From: Pseudomonadota bacterium
Lineage (GTDB): Bacteria; Pseudomonadota; Gammaproteobacteria; Pseudomonadales; Moraxellaceae
Length of the DNA: 64,000 nt
Reading direction: 5' to 3'
Assembly (NCBI GenBank): GCA_021851865.1
Contig: JAJZBU010000012.1
Location: 1 to 64,000, forward strand
Position numbers and translations under genes: made by a program. The notes below the pieces were generated by a model. It was not told where the DNA came from. It was given only the letters and a program-made list of their open reading frames with translations, and ran no database searches. Positions within the stretch are counted from its first letter, which is position 1, and each line of letters starts with the position of its first letter. Of the stretch, positions 38,461 to 46,489 are shown in pieces.

Positions 38461-39756
38461 ATGGCTCATATCGTGATTTTAGGAGCAGGGCTTGGCGGTA
38501 TGCCGGCGGCCTATGAGGCCAAGGCTTTGCTCGGTGCCGAGCATCGCGTTACGGTCATCAACGCGAGTGCGGACTTTCAATTTGTTCCCTCCAATCCCTG
38601 GCTGGCCGTCGGTTGGCGTCAGCGCCAGGACATCAGCTTTCCCATAGCGTCGTATCTGGCGCGCAAGAACATCGACTTCATCGCCCAGGTGGTGACGCAG
38701 ATCGATGCCGAGGCGCGTCGTCTGACCCTCGCTGATGGACGGCATGTCGATTATGACTGGCTCATCATCACCACCGGGCCGCAGCTGGCCTTTGACGATG
38801 TGCCCGGGGCGGGGCCGGAGACCGGCTACACGCAGTCCATCTGCCATCTCTCGCACGCCGAGACCTGTCACGAGGATTTCAAGCGCTTGTGCGCCGACCC
38901 CGGGCCGGTCATCATCGGCGCCCTGCCCGGTGCCAGTTGTTTCGGGCCGGCCTATGAATATGCCATGATCCTGGACACCGAGTTGCGGCGGCGCAAATTG
39001 CGCAGCAAGGTGCCGATCCTGTATGTGACGCCCGAGCCTTATCTCGGTCATCTCGGCCTCGATGGCGTCGGTGACTCCAAGGGCATCATGGAGCACGAGT
39101 TCCGCGAACAGGGCATACGCTGGATCACCAATGCTCGCACGACGCGCATCAGCGCCGGCGTCATGCAAGTCGAGGAACTCGATGCGCAGGGGCAGGTGAT
39201 CAAAACGCATGAGCTGCCTTTTCGTCACAGCATGATGCTGCCGGCCTTCAAGGGGGTGGCGGCGGTCGCCGCCGTGCCGGAGTTGTGCAATGCGCGCGGC
39301 TTTGTCATCGTCGATGAGTTTCAGCGCAGCCCCAAGTACAAGTCGATCTATGCGGCGGGGGTCTGCATCGCCATCCCCCCCGTCGGGCCGACGCCGGTGC
39401 CCTGTGGTGTGCCCAAGACCGGCTACATGATCGAGTCCATGGTCACCGCCATCGTGCACAACATCGAAGAGGAACTGCAGGGCCGTCTGCCGCGGCACAA
39501 AGGCTCCTGGCAGGCTCTCTGTCTCGCCGACTTCGGGCGCACCGGCGCCATGTTCGCAGCGATTCCACAGATCCCGCCACGTGACACCAACTGGTTCGTG
39601 TCGGGACGCTGGGTGCACTATGCCAAGATCGCTTTCGAAAAGTATTTCATCCGCAAGATGAAGATCGGCAGCTCGGAACCGATGTACGAGAAGTACATGA
39701 TGAAGCTGATTGGGTTCAAACGTCTACAGGACAAGATCTTGCCGCGTAAGGGGTGA
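38461..39756 (+). CDS. sqr: Sulfide:quinone oxidoreductase
   Basis: 431 aa. FAD-dependent, membrane-associated enzyme oxidising sulfide and reducing quinone. The N-terminal dinucleotide motif is VILGAGLGGMPAA. All three catalytic cysteines are present: C128 (SICHL), C160 (GASCFGPAYE) and C354 (ALCLADFG), matching C128, C160 and C356 of the Acidithiobacillus enzyme. The amphipathic C-terminus (WVHYAKIAFEKYFIRKMK) is the membrane anchor. ATG 38461 has AGGAAGG 9 nt upstream; a GTG two codons earlier is possible. Likely used for sulfide detoxification or supplementary electron input; other sulfur genes are absent nearby. Confidence 0.93.
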   Translation: MAHIVILGAGLGGMPAAYEAKALLGAEHRVTVINASADFQFVPSNPWLAVGWRQRQDISFPIASYLARKNIDFIAQVVTQIDAEARRLTLADGRHVDYDWLIITTGPQLAFDDVPGAGPETGYTQSICHLSHAETCHEDFKRLCADPGPVIIGALPGASCFGPAYEYAMILDTELRRRKLRSKVPILYVTPEPYLGHLGLDGVGDSKGIMEHEFREQGIRWITNARTTRISAGVMQVEELDAQGQVIKTHELPFRHSMMLPAFKGVAAVAAVPELCNARGFVIVDEFQRSPKYKSIYAAGVCIAIPPVGPTPVPCGVPKTGYMIESMVTAIVHNIEEELQGRLPRHKGSWQALCLADFGRTGAMFAAIPQIPPRDTNWFVSGRWVHYAKIAFEKYFIRKMKIGSSEPMYEKYMMKLIGFKRLQDKILPRKG

Positions 39757-39765
39757 GGTGTGGTG

Positions 39766-40152
39766 ATGACGAACCTATTGAAGGAACTCGAGTCCTGGCG
39801 TCACGAGTTTCTCCTCGCCATGATGCAAGGGACGCCGCTCGATGTGGAGCGCATCATGGGGCCCCATGCCTGTCGTCTAGGCCGGTGGCTCGTCGGGCCG
39901 GGGCGGCGTTACGCCGATCAGCCCTGGTATGGTCAGATGCTCGACGAACATCTCGGCTTCCATCGCGAAGCGGGTCGTCTGGCGGTATTGCTCAATCGTG
40001 GCTGCTATGCCGAGGTCGAGGCGGGTTTGCGCCCTGGCGCTGAGTATGCGCGTCGTGCGCAGGTCTTGCAGGAACTGTTGCGCCAGCATCTCGAGCACCT
40101 CGCAGAAGAGCCCGCACAGGGCCGGCGGTCAGAGAATGGTGCGGTCGCGTAG
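39766..40152 (+). CDS. Small CZB (zinc-binding) domain protein
   Basis: 128 aa. Nearly the entire protein is a chemoreceptor zinc-binding (CZB) domain: a first His in SWRHEFLLAM, then HACRLGRWLVGPG with the key Cys, and EHLGFHREAG with two further His, giving the 3His/1Cys zinc set. CZB domains usually sit at the end of chemoreceptors or diguanylate cyclases and sense zinc or oxidants; here it is alone. The gene starts 9 nt after the sqr stop (GAGG within the gap), so the two are probably one operon. Its 3' end overlaps the convergent adenylate cyclase gene by 24 bp. Confidence 0.8.
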   Translation: MTNLLKELESWRHEFLLAMMQGTPLDVERIMGPHACRLGRWLVGPGRRYADQPWYGQMLDEHLGFHREAGRLAVLLNRGCYAEVEAGLRPGAEYARRAQVLQELLRQHLEHLAEEPAQGRRSENGAVA

Positions 40153-41535
40153 ATTGCGCGCTGCGCTCTCCAAGGCCTGTACGATGCGATCCTTGTCATA
40201 GTTCTTGAGCTTGTTCAGGTCGAGGTGCATGGTAAAACCGTCGAACTCATGTTCGATGAAGCTCGATTGTGCGCCCAGATCACGCCGGAAATCGACGACG
40301 CTCCACACCTGGACGGGGCGGCTGATGCCCTTGACGGTGATCAAGCCTTTTTCCTTGCACAGGATGCGTTCGCGCACCAGCAGATAAGTCTCGTGGGCGA
40401 TGAGGATTTCATCCGGCTGCGCCGCGGTCTGCAGGCGCGCGGCGAGGTTGGCTTCGCGGCCGATGATGGTGTAATCCATGCGCGATTCGCTGCCAAAATT
40501 GCCGACATGACAAAATCCCGTGGTCAGGCCCATGCGCACATGCAAGGGTTTGAGGATGCCTTGTGCCTGCCAGCGATGGCGCAACACCTTCATCATATTG
40601 CGCATGTCGATGGCCATGGAAACGCAGGCGAGGGCGTCCTCGCGCGTCCCTAGCGATTTCGGGTCGCCAAAGAAGATGAGGATGGCATCGCCGATGAACT
40701 TGTCGATGGTGCCGCCATACTTCAGGGCAATGCGCGACATCTGGTCGAAATAGTGATTGATCATTTCGGTCAGGGCGTCGGGCGACATCTCGTCCGTCGT
40801 TTCGGTGAAGTCCTTGATGTCGGAGAAAAAGATGGTCAGTTTTTTGCGGTGGGTCTGCAGTTTTACATCGCGACGACCGGAAAAGATCGATTCCCAGACC
40901 TGCGGTGGCAGGTATTTGACCAGTTTGCGTGACAGCAGGATGGCTTCCTGCTGTTGTTGCACGACTTGGTTGCGCGCTTGCAGAAAGGCCTGATACTGCT
41001 TGCGCGTGTAGTAGGCATTGAGACCGATGAAACATATGGTGCCGAGGCCGGCCCCCAGGCTGAGCGGCCAGGGCGCGGATAGGTGCGGGTGGAGACCGAA
41101 CACAGTCATGCCGGAGAGGGCGCCGATGATGACGAAGACCATGCTCGTAGCCCAGGCCTGGCTGGCGGCGCGATGCAGGACCGCGGCATTGAGCATGATG
41201 GCAAAGAAGAGGCTGATCGTCAGGCTGAACTGGATGGCGGCCATCGACAGTCCCATCACCCAGCCATCGAGGACGACCTCAAGCGAACGCTGGCGCTCGG
41301 GGGAACCCGCCCAGCGCTCTTCGATCCAGGGGAGCAGCCAGGGATAGAGGCATAGACCGGGCAAGAGCAGGAGCAGGCGGTGCTCAAAAAAGCCTATCGC
41401 CACGCCCCAGGCGATGACGATGGCGACGACCATGAAGGAAAGCTGTCGTGTTCGCCTGAGCGGAGTTTGCGAAAAATCGTTGAAATCGGACGACGGGGGC
41501 ATGCCTGGCGCATCCTGAGCTGGGCCGACTTCCAT
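40129..41535 (-). CDS. cyaB: MASE2-domain class III adenylate cyclase
   Basis: 468 aa. The N-terminal MASE2 membrane sensor (about 25-175) has several transmembrane helices; a coiled linker (NQVVQQQQEAILL) leads to a class III cyclase domain with metal aspartates D239 (FFSDIKDFTET) and D283 (FIGDAILIFFGDP) and the nucleotide region MDYTIIGREANLAARL. The architecture is that of Pseudomonas CyaB, which supplies cAMP to Vfr. No vfr gene is seen in the window; a stand-alone cNMP-binding protein lies at 30603. Confidence 0.9.
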   Translation of the reverse strand: MEVGPAQDAPGMPPSSDFNDFSQTPLRRTRQLSFMVVAIVIAWGVAIGFFEHRLLLLLPGLCLYPWLLPWIEERWAGSPERQRSLEVVLDGWVMGLSMAAIQFSLTISLFFAIMLNAAVLHRAASQAWATSMVFVIIGALSGMTVFGLHPHLSAPWPLSLGAGLGTICFIGLNAYYTRKQYQAFLQARNQVVQQQQEAILLSRKLVKYLPPQVWESIFSGRRDVKLQTHRKKLTIFFSDIKDFTETTDEMSPDALTEMINHYFDQMSRIALKYGGTIDKFIGDAILIFFGDPKSLGTREDALACVSMAIDMRNMMKVLRHRWQAQGILKPLHVRMGLTTGFCHVGNFGSESRMDYTIIGREANLAARLQTAAQPDEILIAHETYLLVRERILCKEKGLITVKGISRPVQVWSVVDFRRDLGAQSSFIEHEFDGFTMHLDLNKLKNYDKDRIVQALESAARNLRDRTIL

Positions 41536-41743
41536 GTCGCCTCTGAGGTTATTATGGATGAGCTAAGCTAGCACAGGCGAAGGCGCTGACCAAGCCCCGG
41601 TCCATCTGTTTGTTCATGCAAACTGTTGCTGTTGCGGGCCGATGGGTCAGCGAAGGGGGGCAGTCAGTGCGATTTCTGGCGGGAGCGGAGCCGGGCGGAG
41701 CTCAAGTCAGAGCGAGTTAGAACCAATCAGAGATAGAAGAAAG
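41536..41743. other. Intergenic region between fnr and the cyclase gene
   Basis: About 208 bp. Because both neighbours are on the minus strand, this should contain the fnr 3' UTR... in reading order fnr ends at 41744 and the cyclase begins at 41535, so the cyclase promoter must be here. I see no clear terminator or operator. Confidence 0.35.
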
Positions 41744-42520
41744 TCACGTGCCGTGTTGTCTGCAACGGCCGGAAACGCCTTCCTCGCCGCCTAGGGAGAT
41801 ACGGCAGAGGGCCTCTTTGTCGAGGACGGTGATCTCTTTGCCTTCGACCACCAGAACGGTTTGTGTCTGGAAACGGGTGAAGATGCGGCTCACGGTTTCA
41901 ACGGCCAGCCCCAGGTAGTTGCCGATGTCGGAACGCGACATGGGGAGGCGAAAACTGTACTCGGACAGGCGCCGACGCTTATAGCGCTCCGCCAGACTGA
42001 GAAGAAGAGAGGCGATACGCGATTCGGCGGTCTTTTTGCTGAGCAGGAGCATGAGCAGTTGGTTGGTCTGAATCTCTTTGCTCATCAGTTTGAAGAAATG
42101 GTTCTGCAGGCTGGGAATGTCATGGCTGAGTTCCTGCAGTTGCTGGAAGGGGATCTCGCAGACCGAGGTCGTTTCCAGAGCGACTGCAGAACTGGTATGG
42201 GTGTCGGTGTGGATGCCATCCATGCCGACGACTTCGCCGGGCAGGTAAAAACCGGTGACTTGTTCTTCGCCCGAGTCGGTGGTGGTATAGACTTTGAGTG
42301 CTCCCGAGCGCACGGCGTAGATGCCTTCGAAAGGGTTGTTCTCGCGATACAGGTGGTCACCACGGTGCAAGGGACGGGATCTTTGGATGATGGCATCCAG
42401 GCGGTGCAGGTCTTCGATATCAATGGCCACAGGCAGGCAGATGGGACTGAGGGAGCAATCGACACACTGAGCATGCGCCTGATGACGGAAGCTCAAGGGT
42501 CGGTGCGAAAGGTCATCCAT
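41744..42520 (-). CDS. fnr: FNR/Anr-type oxygen-sensing transcription regulator
   Basis: 258 aa. CRP-fold activator with the oxygen-labile [4Fe-4S] cysteines C19, C22, C28 and C121, one residue off the E. coli FNR numbering (20, 23, 29, 122). The recognition helix contains VETVSR, whose Glu, Ser and Arg read TTGAT half-sites. The start has AGGA 7 nt upstream. Under low oxygen it should activate hemN, whose promoter carries a matching site. In Pseudomonadales the gene is called anr. Confidence 0.95.
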   Translation of the reverse strand: MDDLSHRPLSFRHQAHAQCVDCSLSPICLPVAIDIEDLHRLDAIIQRSRPLHRGDHLYRENNPFEGIYAVRSGALKVYTTTDSGEEQVTGFYLPGEVVGMDGIHTDTHTSSAVALETTSVCEIPFQQLQELSHDIPSLQNHFFKLMSKEIQTNQLLMLLLSKKTAESRIASLLLSLAERYKRRRLSEYSFRLPMSRSDIGNYLGLAVETVSRIFTRFQTQTVLVVEGKEITVLDKEALCRISLGGEEGVSGRCRQHGT

Positions 42521-42624
42521 ACCGAAATCCTGTAAGGGAGCACACGCCGGTCATCATACCCAAGCGCGCTGTAAGAGGAAAGCCCATACGCCCGCTTTTC
42601 CAGAACAGTTGGTCGCATTCGGAC

Positions 42625-44004
42625 TCACAAAACTTGTGAATATTGGGCTTGATGCAGGGGGTTATCGCTCCAGTAACGGTCGAACAAGCGGCAGATGAAA
42701 CGGATGTAGTGCTTGCCTGCGCCAAAGATGCGCAAGTGGCGCGGTCCGCGTTCCAGCCAGTGTTCAGGCAACTGATCGAGGAGCGCCAGCTCAGCGCGGA
42801 AATAGTCAGCGAAATCGATCTGATGGCGCTGTTCCAGAGCGGCGATGTCGAGGGTCAACAGGCAGAGCAGGTCCATGATGACGTCGCGTCGCAGCAAGTC
42901 GTCCGGGAGCAGGAGAAGGCCGCGTTCGGTAGGCAGCTGTCCTGCGTCGAGGGCGGCGTAGTAGGCCGGAAGCATCTTGTGGTTCTGCACATAAGTGTTG
43001 TCGACCTGGCCGATGCTGGAAACGCCGAGGCCGATCAGATCGGTGGATGCCTGTGTCGAGTAACCCTGGAAGTTGCGGCGCAGCTCACCACCTTCGCGAG
43101 CCTGGAAGAGGCCGTCGCTGCGCCGGGCATAATGATCCATGCCGATCTCTTCATAGCCGGCGGCACGCAGGGCCGCCTGTGTCTCCTCGAGCAGCAGGCG
43201 CTTTTCCTCGAGGGAGGGCAGGTCTTCAACGTGGATGCGGTTTTGCGGAAAGAATCGCTGCGGCAGATGCGCATAGTGAAACAGCGAAAGTCGATCCGGG
43301 GCCATGGCGATCACTTCGCGCAAGGTATGGCGAAAACGTTCGGCGGTCTGCAGGGGCAGGCCGTAGATGAGGTCAACGCTGACGGAACGGAATCCGTAGC
43401 GACGCGCGGCGTTGACCACGGCGGCGGTCTTCTCGACGGACTGAATGCGATGCACGGCTTTTTGGACGTCGGGATCGAAGTCCTGCACCCCGAGGCTGAC
43501 GCGATTGAAGCCGAGGCCACGCAGCAGGGCCATGCCGCCGTCATCGACCGTGCGCGGATCGATTTCGATGGAAAATTCGGCGTCGGCGGCGCGGCTCAGG
43601 TTGAAATGATGAGCGAGCTGATACATCAACTCGGTCATCTCGGCGTCGCTCAGATAGGTCGGTGTGCCACCGCCCCAGTGCAGCTGGGTGACGACGCGCT
43701 GACGGTCATAGAGAGGCGCCACCAGCTCGAGTTCTTTGCGCAAGTAGTCGAGATAGGTGCGGCCGGCTTCTTTGTCCTTGGTGACGATCTTGTTGCACGC
43801 GCAGTAGTAACAAAGTGAGTGGCAAAAAGGGATGTGCACATAGAGCGACAGCGGCGCTCCCCCGACATTGCTGCGCTGGGCGGCCTGGGTATAGTCGGCG
43901 GCGGTGAAATCCGGGCGAAAGTGCGGTGCTGGCGGGTAGGAGGTATAACGCGGTGCGGTATTGGTCTCGCCGCGTAGCCATGCGGGTATTTCGACGGTAT
44001 TCAC
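42625..44004 (-). CDS. hemN: Oxygen-independent coproporphyrinogen III dehydrogenase
   Basis: 459 aa. Radical SAM enzyme decarboxylating coproporphyrinogen III during anaerobic heme synthesis. The cluster motif is CHSLCYYCACNK (CxxxCxxCxC), and the N-terminal RYTSYPPAPHF and GGGTPTYLS are typical of HemN rather than HemW. I choose GTG 44004: AGGGAG is 8 nt upstream, and the FNR promoter predicts transcription from about 44040, downstream of the other in-frame starts (44091, 44049). Confidence 0.95.
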   Translation of the reverse strand: MNTVEIPAWLRGETNTAPRYTSYPPAPHFRPDFTAADYTQAAQRSNVGGAPLSLYVHIPFCHSLCYYCACNKIVTKDKEAGRTYLDYLRKELELVAPLYDRQRVVTQLHWGGGTPTYLSDAEMTELMYQLAHHFNLSRAADAEFSIEIDPRTVDDGGMALLRGLGFNRVSLGVQDFDPDVQKAVHRIQSVEKTAAVVNAARRYGFRSVSVDLIYGLPLQTAERFRHTLREVIAMAPDRLSLFHYAHLPQRFFPQNRIHVEDLPSLEEKRLLLEETQAALRAAGYEEIGMDHYARRSDGLFQAREGGELRRNFQGYSTQASTDLIGLGVSSIGQVDNTYVQNHKMLPAYYAALDAGQLPTERGLLLLPDDLLRRDVIMDLLCLLTLDIAALEQRHQIDFADYFRAELALLDQLPEHWLERGPRHLRIFGAGKHYIRFICRLFDRYWSDNPLHQAQYSQVL

Positions 44005-44047
44005 TGCCTGCACTCCCTGGTGCCTGTGCCTTGACGGCCGTCGCGGC

Positions 44048-44088
44048 ATTGTACCTAAAAAGCTGGAGTTCTGTTTGACCTGTATCAA
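44048..44088 (-). promoter_or_regulatory. Class II FNR-dependent promoter of hemN
   Basis: TTGAC-CTGT-ATCAA at 44075-44088 departs from the FNR consensus TTGAT-N4-ATCAA at one base. On the minus strand a -10 box TACAAT lies at 44053-44048, so the expected start near 44041 is about 41 nt from the centre of the box, the class II spacing. The regulator gene itself lies just downstream of hemN. Confidence 0.75.
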
Positions 44089-44248
44089 CAAGTTTTCGGA
44101 GAAATCTTTTCAACATAAGATCAGGTCGTCGACTTCGTGACGGTGGCACGGGTCGACAGAATGACTGTGCTAGAGTGTGCGGGGGCACCGGCCCGACATC
44201 GGGAATGAAGGGTGCCGAGAGGAGATGCCATCCAAGGGAGGATGAAAA

Positions 44249-45124
44249 ATGCAACAGCTCCTGGCGGTGATCGATCATGGGGAGGCTGCGCAGCGCGTTG
44301 TGCGCGTCGCCGCGCGTTGGGCGCAACGATCGGGCGCACAGCTGTCGGTGTTTTTGCCGGTGGCGCTGTCCATGCCCAAGGGACTGGAGTTGGGGCCCGG
44401 ATTGTTGGCGACTGTCGAGCACACGAGTGAGATGGAAGCCATGGACTGGCTGCAGACCTTTCTCGAGCAGCATCACATCGCAGCAGAGCAGCACGCTGCC
44501 GCCAGTCGTCATTGGGTGCGGGCGATCCAGCATGAAGTCGAGCGCATGCAGCCTGACTTGGTTTTCATCGCCCCTGACGTCGCGCCTAAGGCCGGATGTT
44601 GGAAGCAGTTGCTGCGGCAATTGGCGCGTCCGACCTATATCGTCCATCAGGACATCGTGCCCCAGCATTTTCGGGTGGCGATCAGCTGTTTGCCCGATGA
44701 TGTGCCGCATAGCCTGCTCAATGACGCACTGCTCGGCTGGGGGCAGCGTCTGGCGCAATTGTGGCAGGGCGATCTGTGGGTGAGCAGCGCGTTGCCGAGC
44801 CCGCTCGAGATGGCGCCGATGGTCGGCGAGACCTATGCCGTCGGTTATGTCGAAGCGTCGATGCAAGATGCCATGCGCCAGGGCTTGCAGGAGTTGCTGC
44901 AGACGCATGGTGTGCCGGTGGAGCGATTGACCACGGGAGTGGGATCGATCGAGGCGGTGCTTTTGCAGCAACAGGCGCAGCAGGCGGCGGATTGTCTGCT
45001 CGTCGGCACGGTCGCGCGCTCGGCTCTGTCGGCTTTTCTGGTAGGCAATTCTGCCGAAGTTCTGGAAAAAAGATTGCCGTGTGATCTGCTCTTGTTGCAT
45101 CCCCAGGATCTTCAGGAGGACTGA
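44249..45124 (+). CDS. Tandem universal stress protein (UspE-like)
   Basis: 291 aa, two Usp domains in tandem (about 1-140 and 145-288). The second ends in LLVGTVARSALSAFLVGNSAEVL, carrying a G-x2-x9-G-(S/T)-like nucleotide loop. GGGAGG precedes the ATG by 7 nt. In Pseudomonas, several Usps are Anr-induced for anaerobic survival; this one is divergent from hemN with its FNR site, so co-regulation is possible but the box is about 165 bp away. Confidence 0.85.
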   Translation: MQQLLAVIDHGEAAQRVVRVAARWAQRSGAQLSVFLPVALSMPKGLELGPGLLATVEHTSEMEAMDWLQTFLEQHHIAAEQHAAASRHWVRAIQHEVERMQPDLVFIAPDVAPKAGCWKQLLRQLARPTYIVHQDIVPQHFRVAISCLPDDVPHSLLNDALLGWGQRLAQLWQGDLWVSSALPSPLEMAPMVGETYAVGYVEASMQDAMRQGLQELLQTHGVPVERLTTGVGSIEAVLLQQQAQQAADCLLVGTVARSALSAFLVGNSAEVLEKRLPCDLLLLHPQDLQED

Positions 45125-45247
45125 GCCGGTCTTTAGCCGGCGCAGGGTTGCGGTCAATGCTTCCCTTCATCGCGGTCATTGCCTTGTCGGCGTGGGCACG
45201 GCATCGTCTGTCTCAGGGCGTCGGCCCATGACCGGTGAGGAGGATGT

Positions 45248-46462
45248 ATGACCGCGGAAGCCTTTATCTATGACGCCGTGCGTACGCCGCGTGGCAAAGG
45301 AAAGAAAGACGGTAGTCTGCATACCGTCAAGCCTGTCGATCTCGTCGTCGGCCTGCTCGATGCCTTGTGTTTGCGTCAGGGTGATGCCTTGCGTCAGGAG
45401 ACCGATGACCTGGTGCTCGGTTGCGTGACGCCAGTCGCGGATCAAGGCGCCGACATCGCCAAAACGGCGGCGTTGGCGGCTGGTTGGCAGGATACGGTGG
45501 CGGGTGTGCAGCTCAACCGTTTCTGCGCCTCGGGGCTCGAGGCGGTCAACATCGGCGCCATGAAGATCCGTTCCGGATTTGAGGATCTGGTGGTGGTCGG
45601 TGGCGTCGAGTCGATGTCGCGCATCCCCATGGGCTCCGATGGCGGCGCCTGGGCGATGGATCCGGCGACCAATCTACGCACCGGCTTCGTGCCGCAGGGC
45701 ATAGGCGCCGATCTCATCGCCACCCTTGAAGGGTTCACCCGCGCCGACGTCGATGCCTTCGCCCTACGTTCGCAACAAAGGGCGGCAGCAGCGCGCAGCG
45801 CCGGGTACTTTCAGGGCAGTCTCGTGCCGGTGCGCGACCTCAATGGCCTGCCGCTGCTGCTCGAAGATGAGTTCATTCGCCCGGACACGACGCTGGAGGG
45901 TCTGGCGAGTCTGCAGCCGTCGTTCACGATGATGGGTGAGATGGGCGGTTTTGACGCCGTTGCCTTGCAGAAATATCACTGGGTCGAAGCCATCGAGCAC
46001 GTCCACACCGCCGGCAACTCTTCCGGCATCGTCGATGGTGCCGCCTTGATGCTGATCGGCAGCGAGGCGAAAGGTCGGCAGCTCGGCTTGCGCGCCCGGG
46101 CGCGGGTGGTGGCGACGGCAGTGTCCGGCGCCGATCCGACCATCATGCTCACCGGCCCGGCGCCGGCCGCGCGCAAGGCACTGGCGCGAGCTGGTCTGCG
46201 CGTCGAGGACATCGATCTTTGGGAGATCAATGAGGCCTTCGCGGCGGTGGCGCTGCGCTTCATGCGCGACATGGAGATCGATGCCGATCGCGTCAATGTC
46301 AATGGCGGCGCCATCGCCATGGGGCATCCCCTCGGCGCCACCGGCTGCATGATCGTGCAGATCGCTCTCGATGAACTCGAAAGACGGGGATTGCGGCGGG
46401 CACTTTGCACCCTCTGTGTCGGTGGCGGCATGGGCATCGCCACCATCATCGAACGCGTCTAA
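45248..46462 (+). CDS. Acetyl-CoA acyltransferase (thiolase), FadI-like partner
   Basis: 404 aa. Thiolase with nucleophile C93 ([11 protein letters not shown]), [25 protein letters not shown] and terminal TLCVGGGMG. Distinct from FadA upstream in its N-terminus ([14 protein letters not shown]), it resembles the acetyl-CoA acetyltransferase class paired with FadJ-type proteins. GAGGAGG precedes the ATG. It lies 27 bp upstream of the FadJ-like gene, implying a second beta-oxidation complex. Confidence 0.92.
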   Translation: MTAEAFIYDAVRTPRGKGKKDGSLHTVKPVDLVVGLLDALCLRQGDALRQETDDLVLGCVTPVADQGADIAKTAALAAGWQDTVAGVQLNRFCASGLEAVNIGAMKIRSGFEDLVVVGGVESMSRIPMGSDGGAWAMDPATNLRTGFVPQGIGADLIATLEGFTRADVDAFALRSQQRAAAARSAGYFQGSLVPVRDLNGLPLLLEDEFIRPDTTLEGLASLQPSFTMMGEMGGFDAVALQKYHWVEAIEHVHTAGNSSGIVDGAALMLIGSEAKGRQLGLRARARVVATAVSGADPTIMLTGPAPAARKALARAGLRVEDIDLWEINEAFAAVALRFMRDMEIDADRVNVNGGAIAMGHPLGATGCMIVQIALDELERRGLRRALCTLCVGGGMGIATIIERV

Positions 46463-46489
46463 CTTCAGCCGGATAGAGAGATTATCGAC

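Noticed and set aside
44005-44091. Longer N-terminus for HemN (ATG 44091 or 44049)
   Set aside because: Both lie upstream of the transcription start predicted from the FNR box and -10, and the family sequence begins after GTG 44004.
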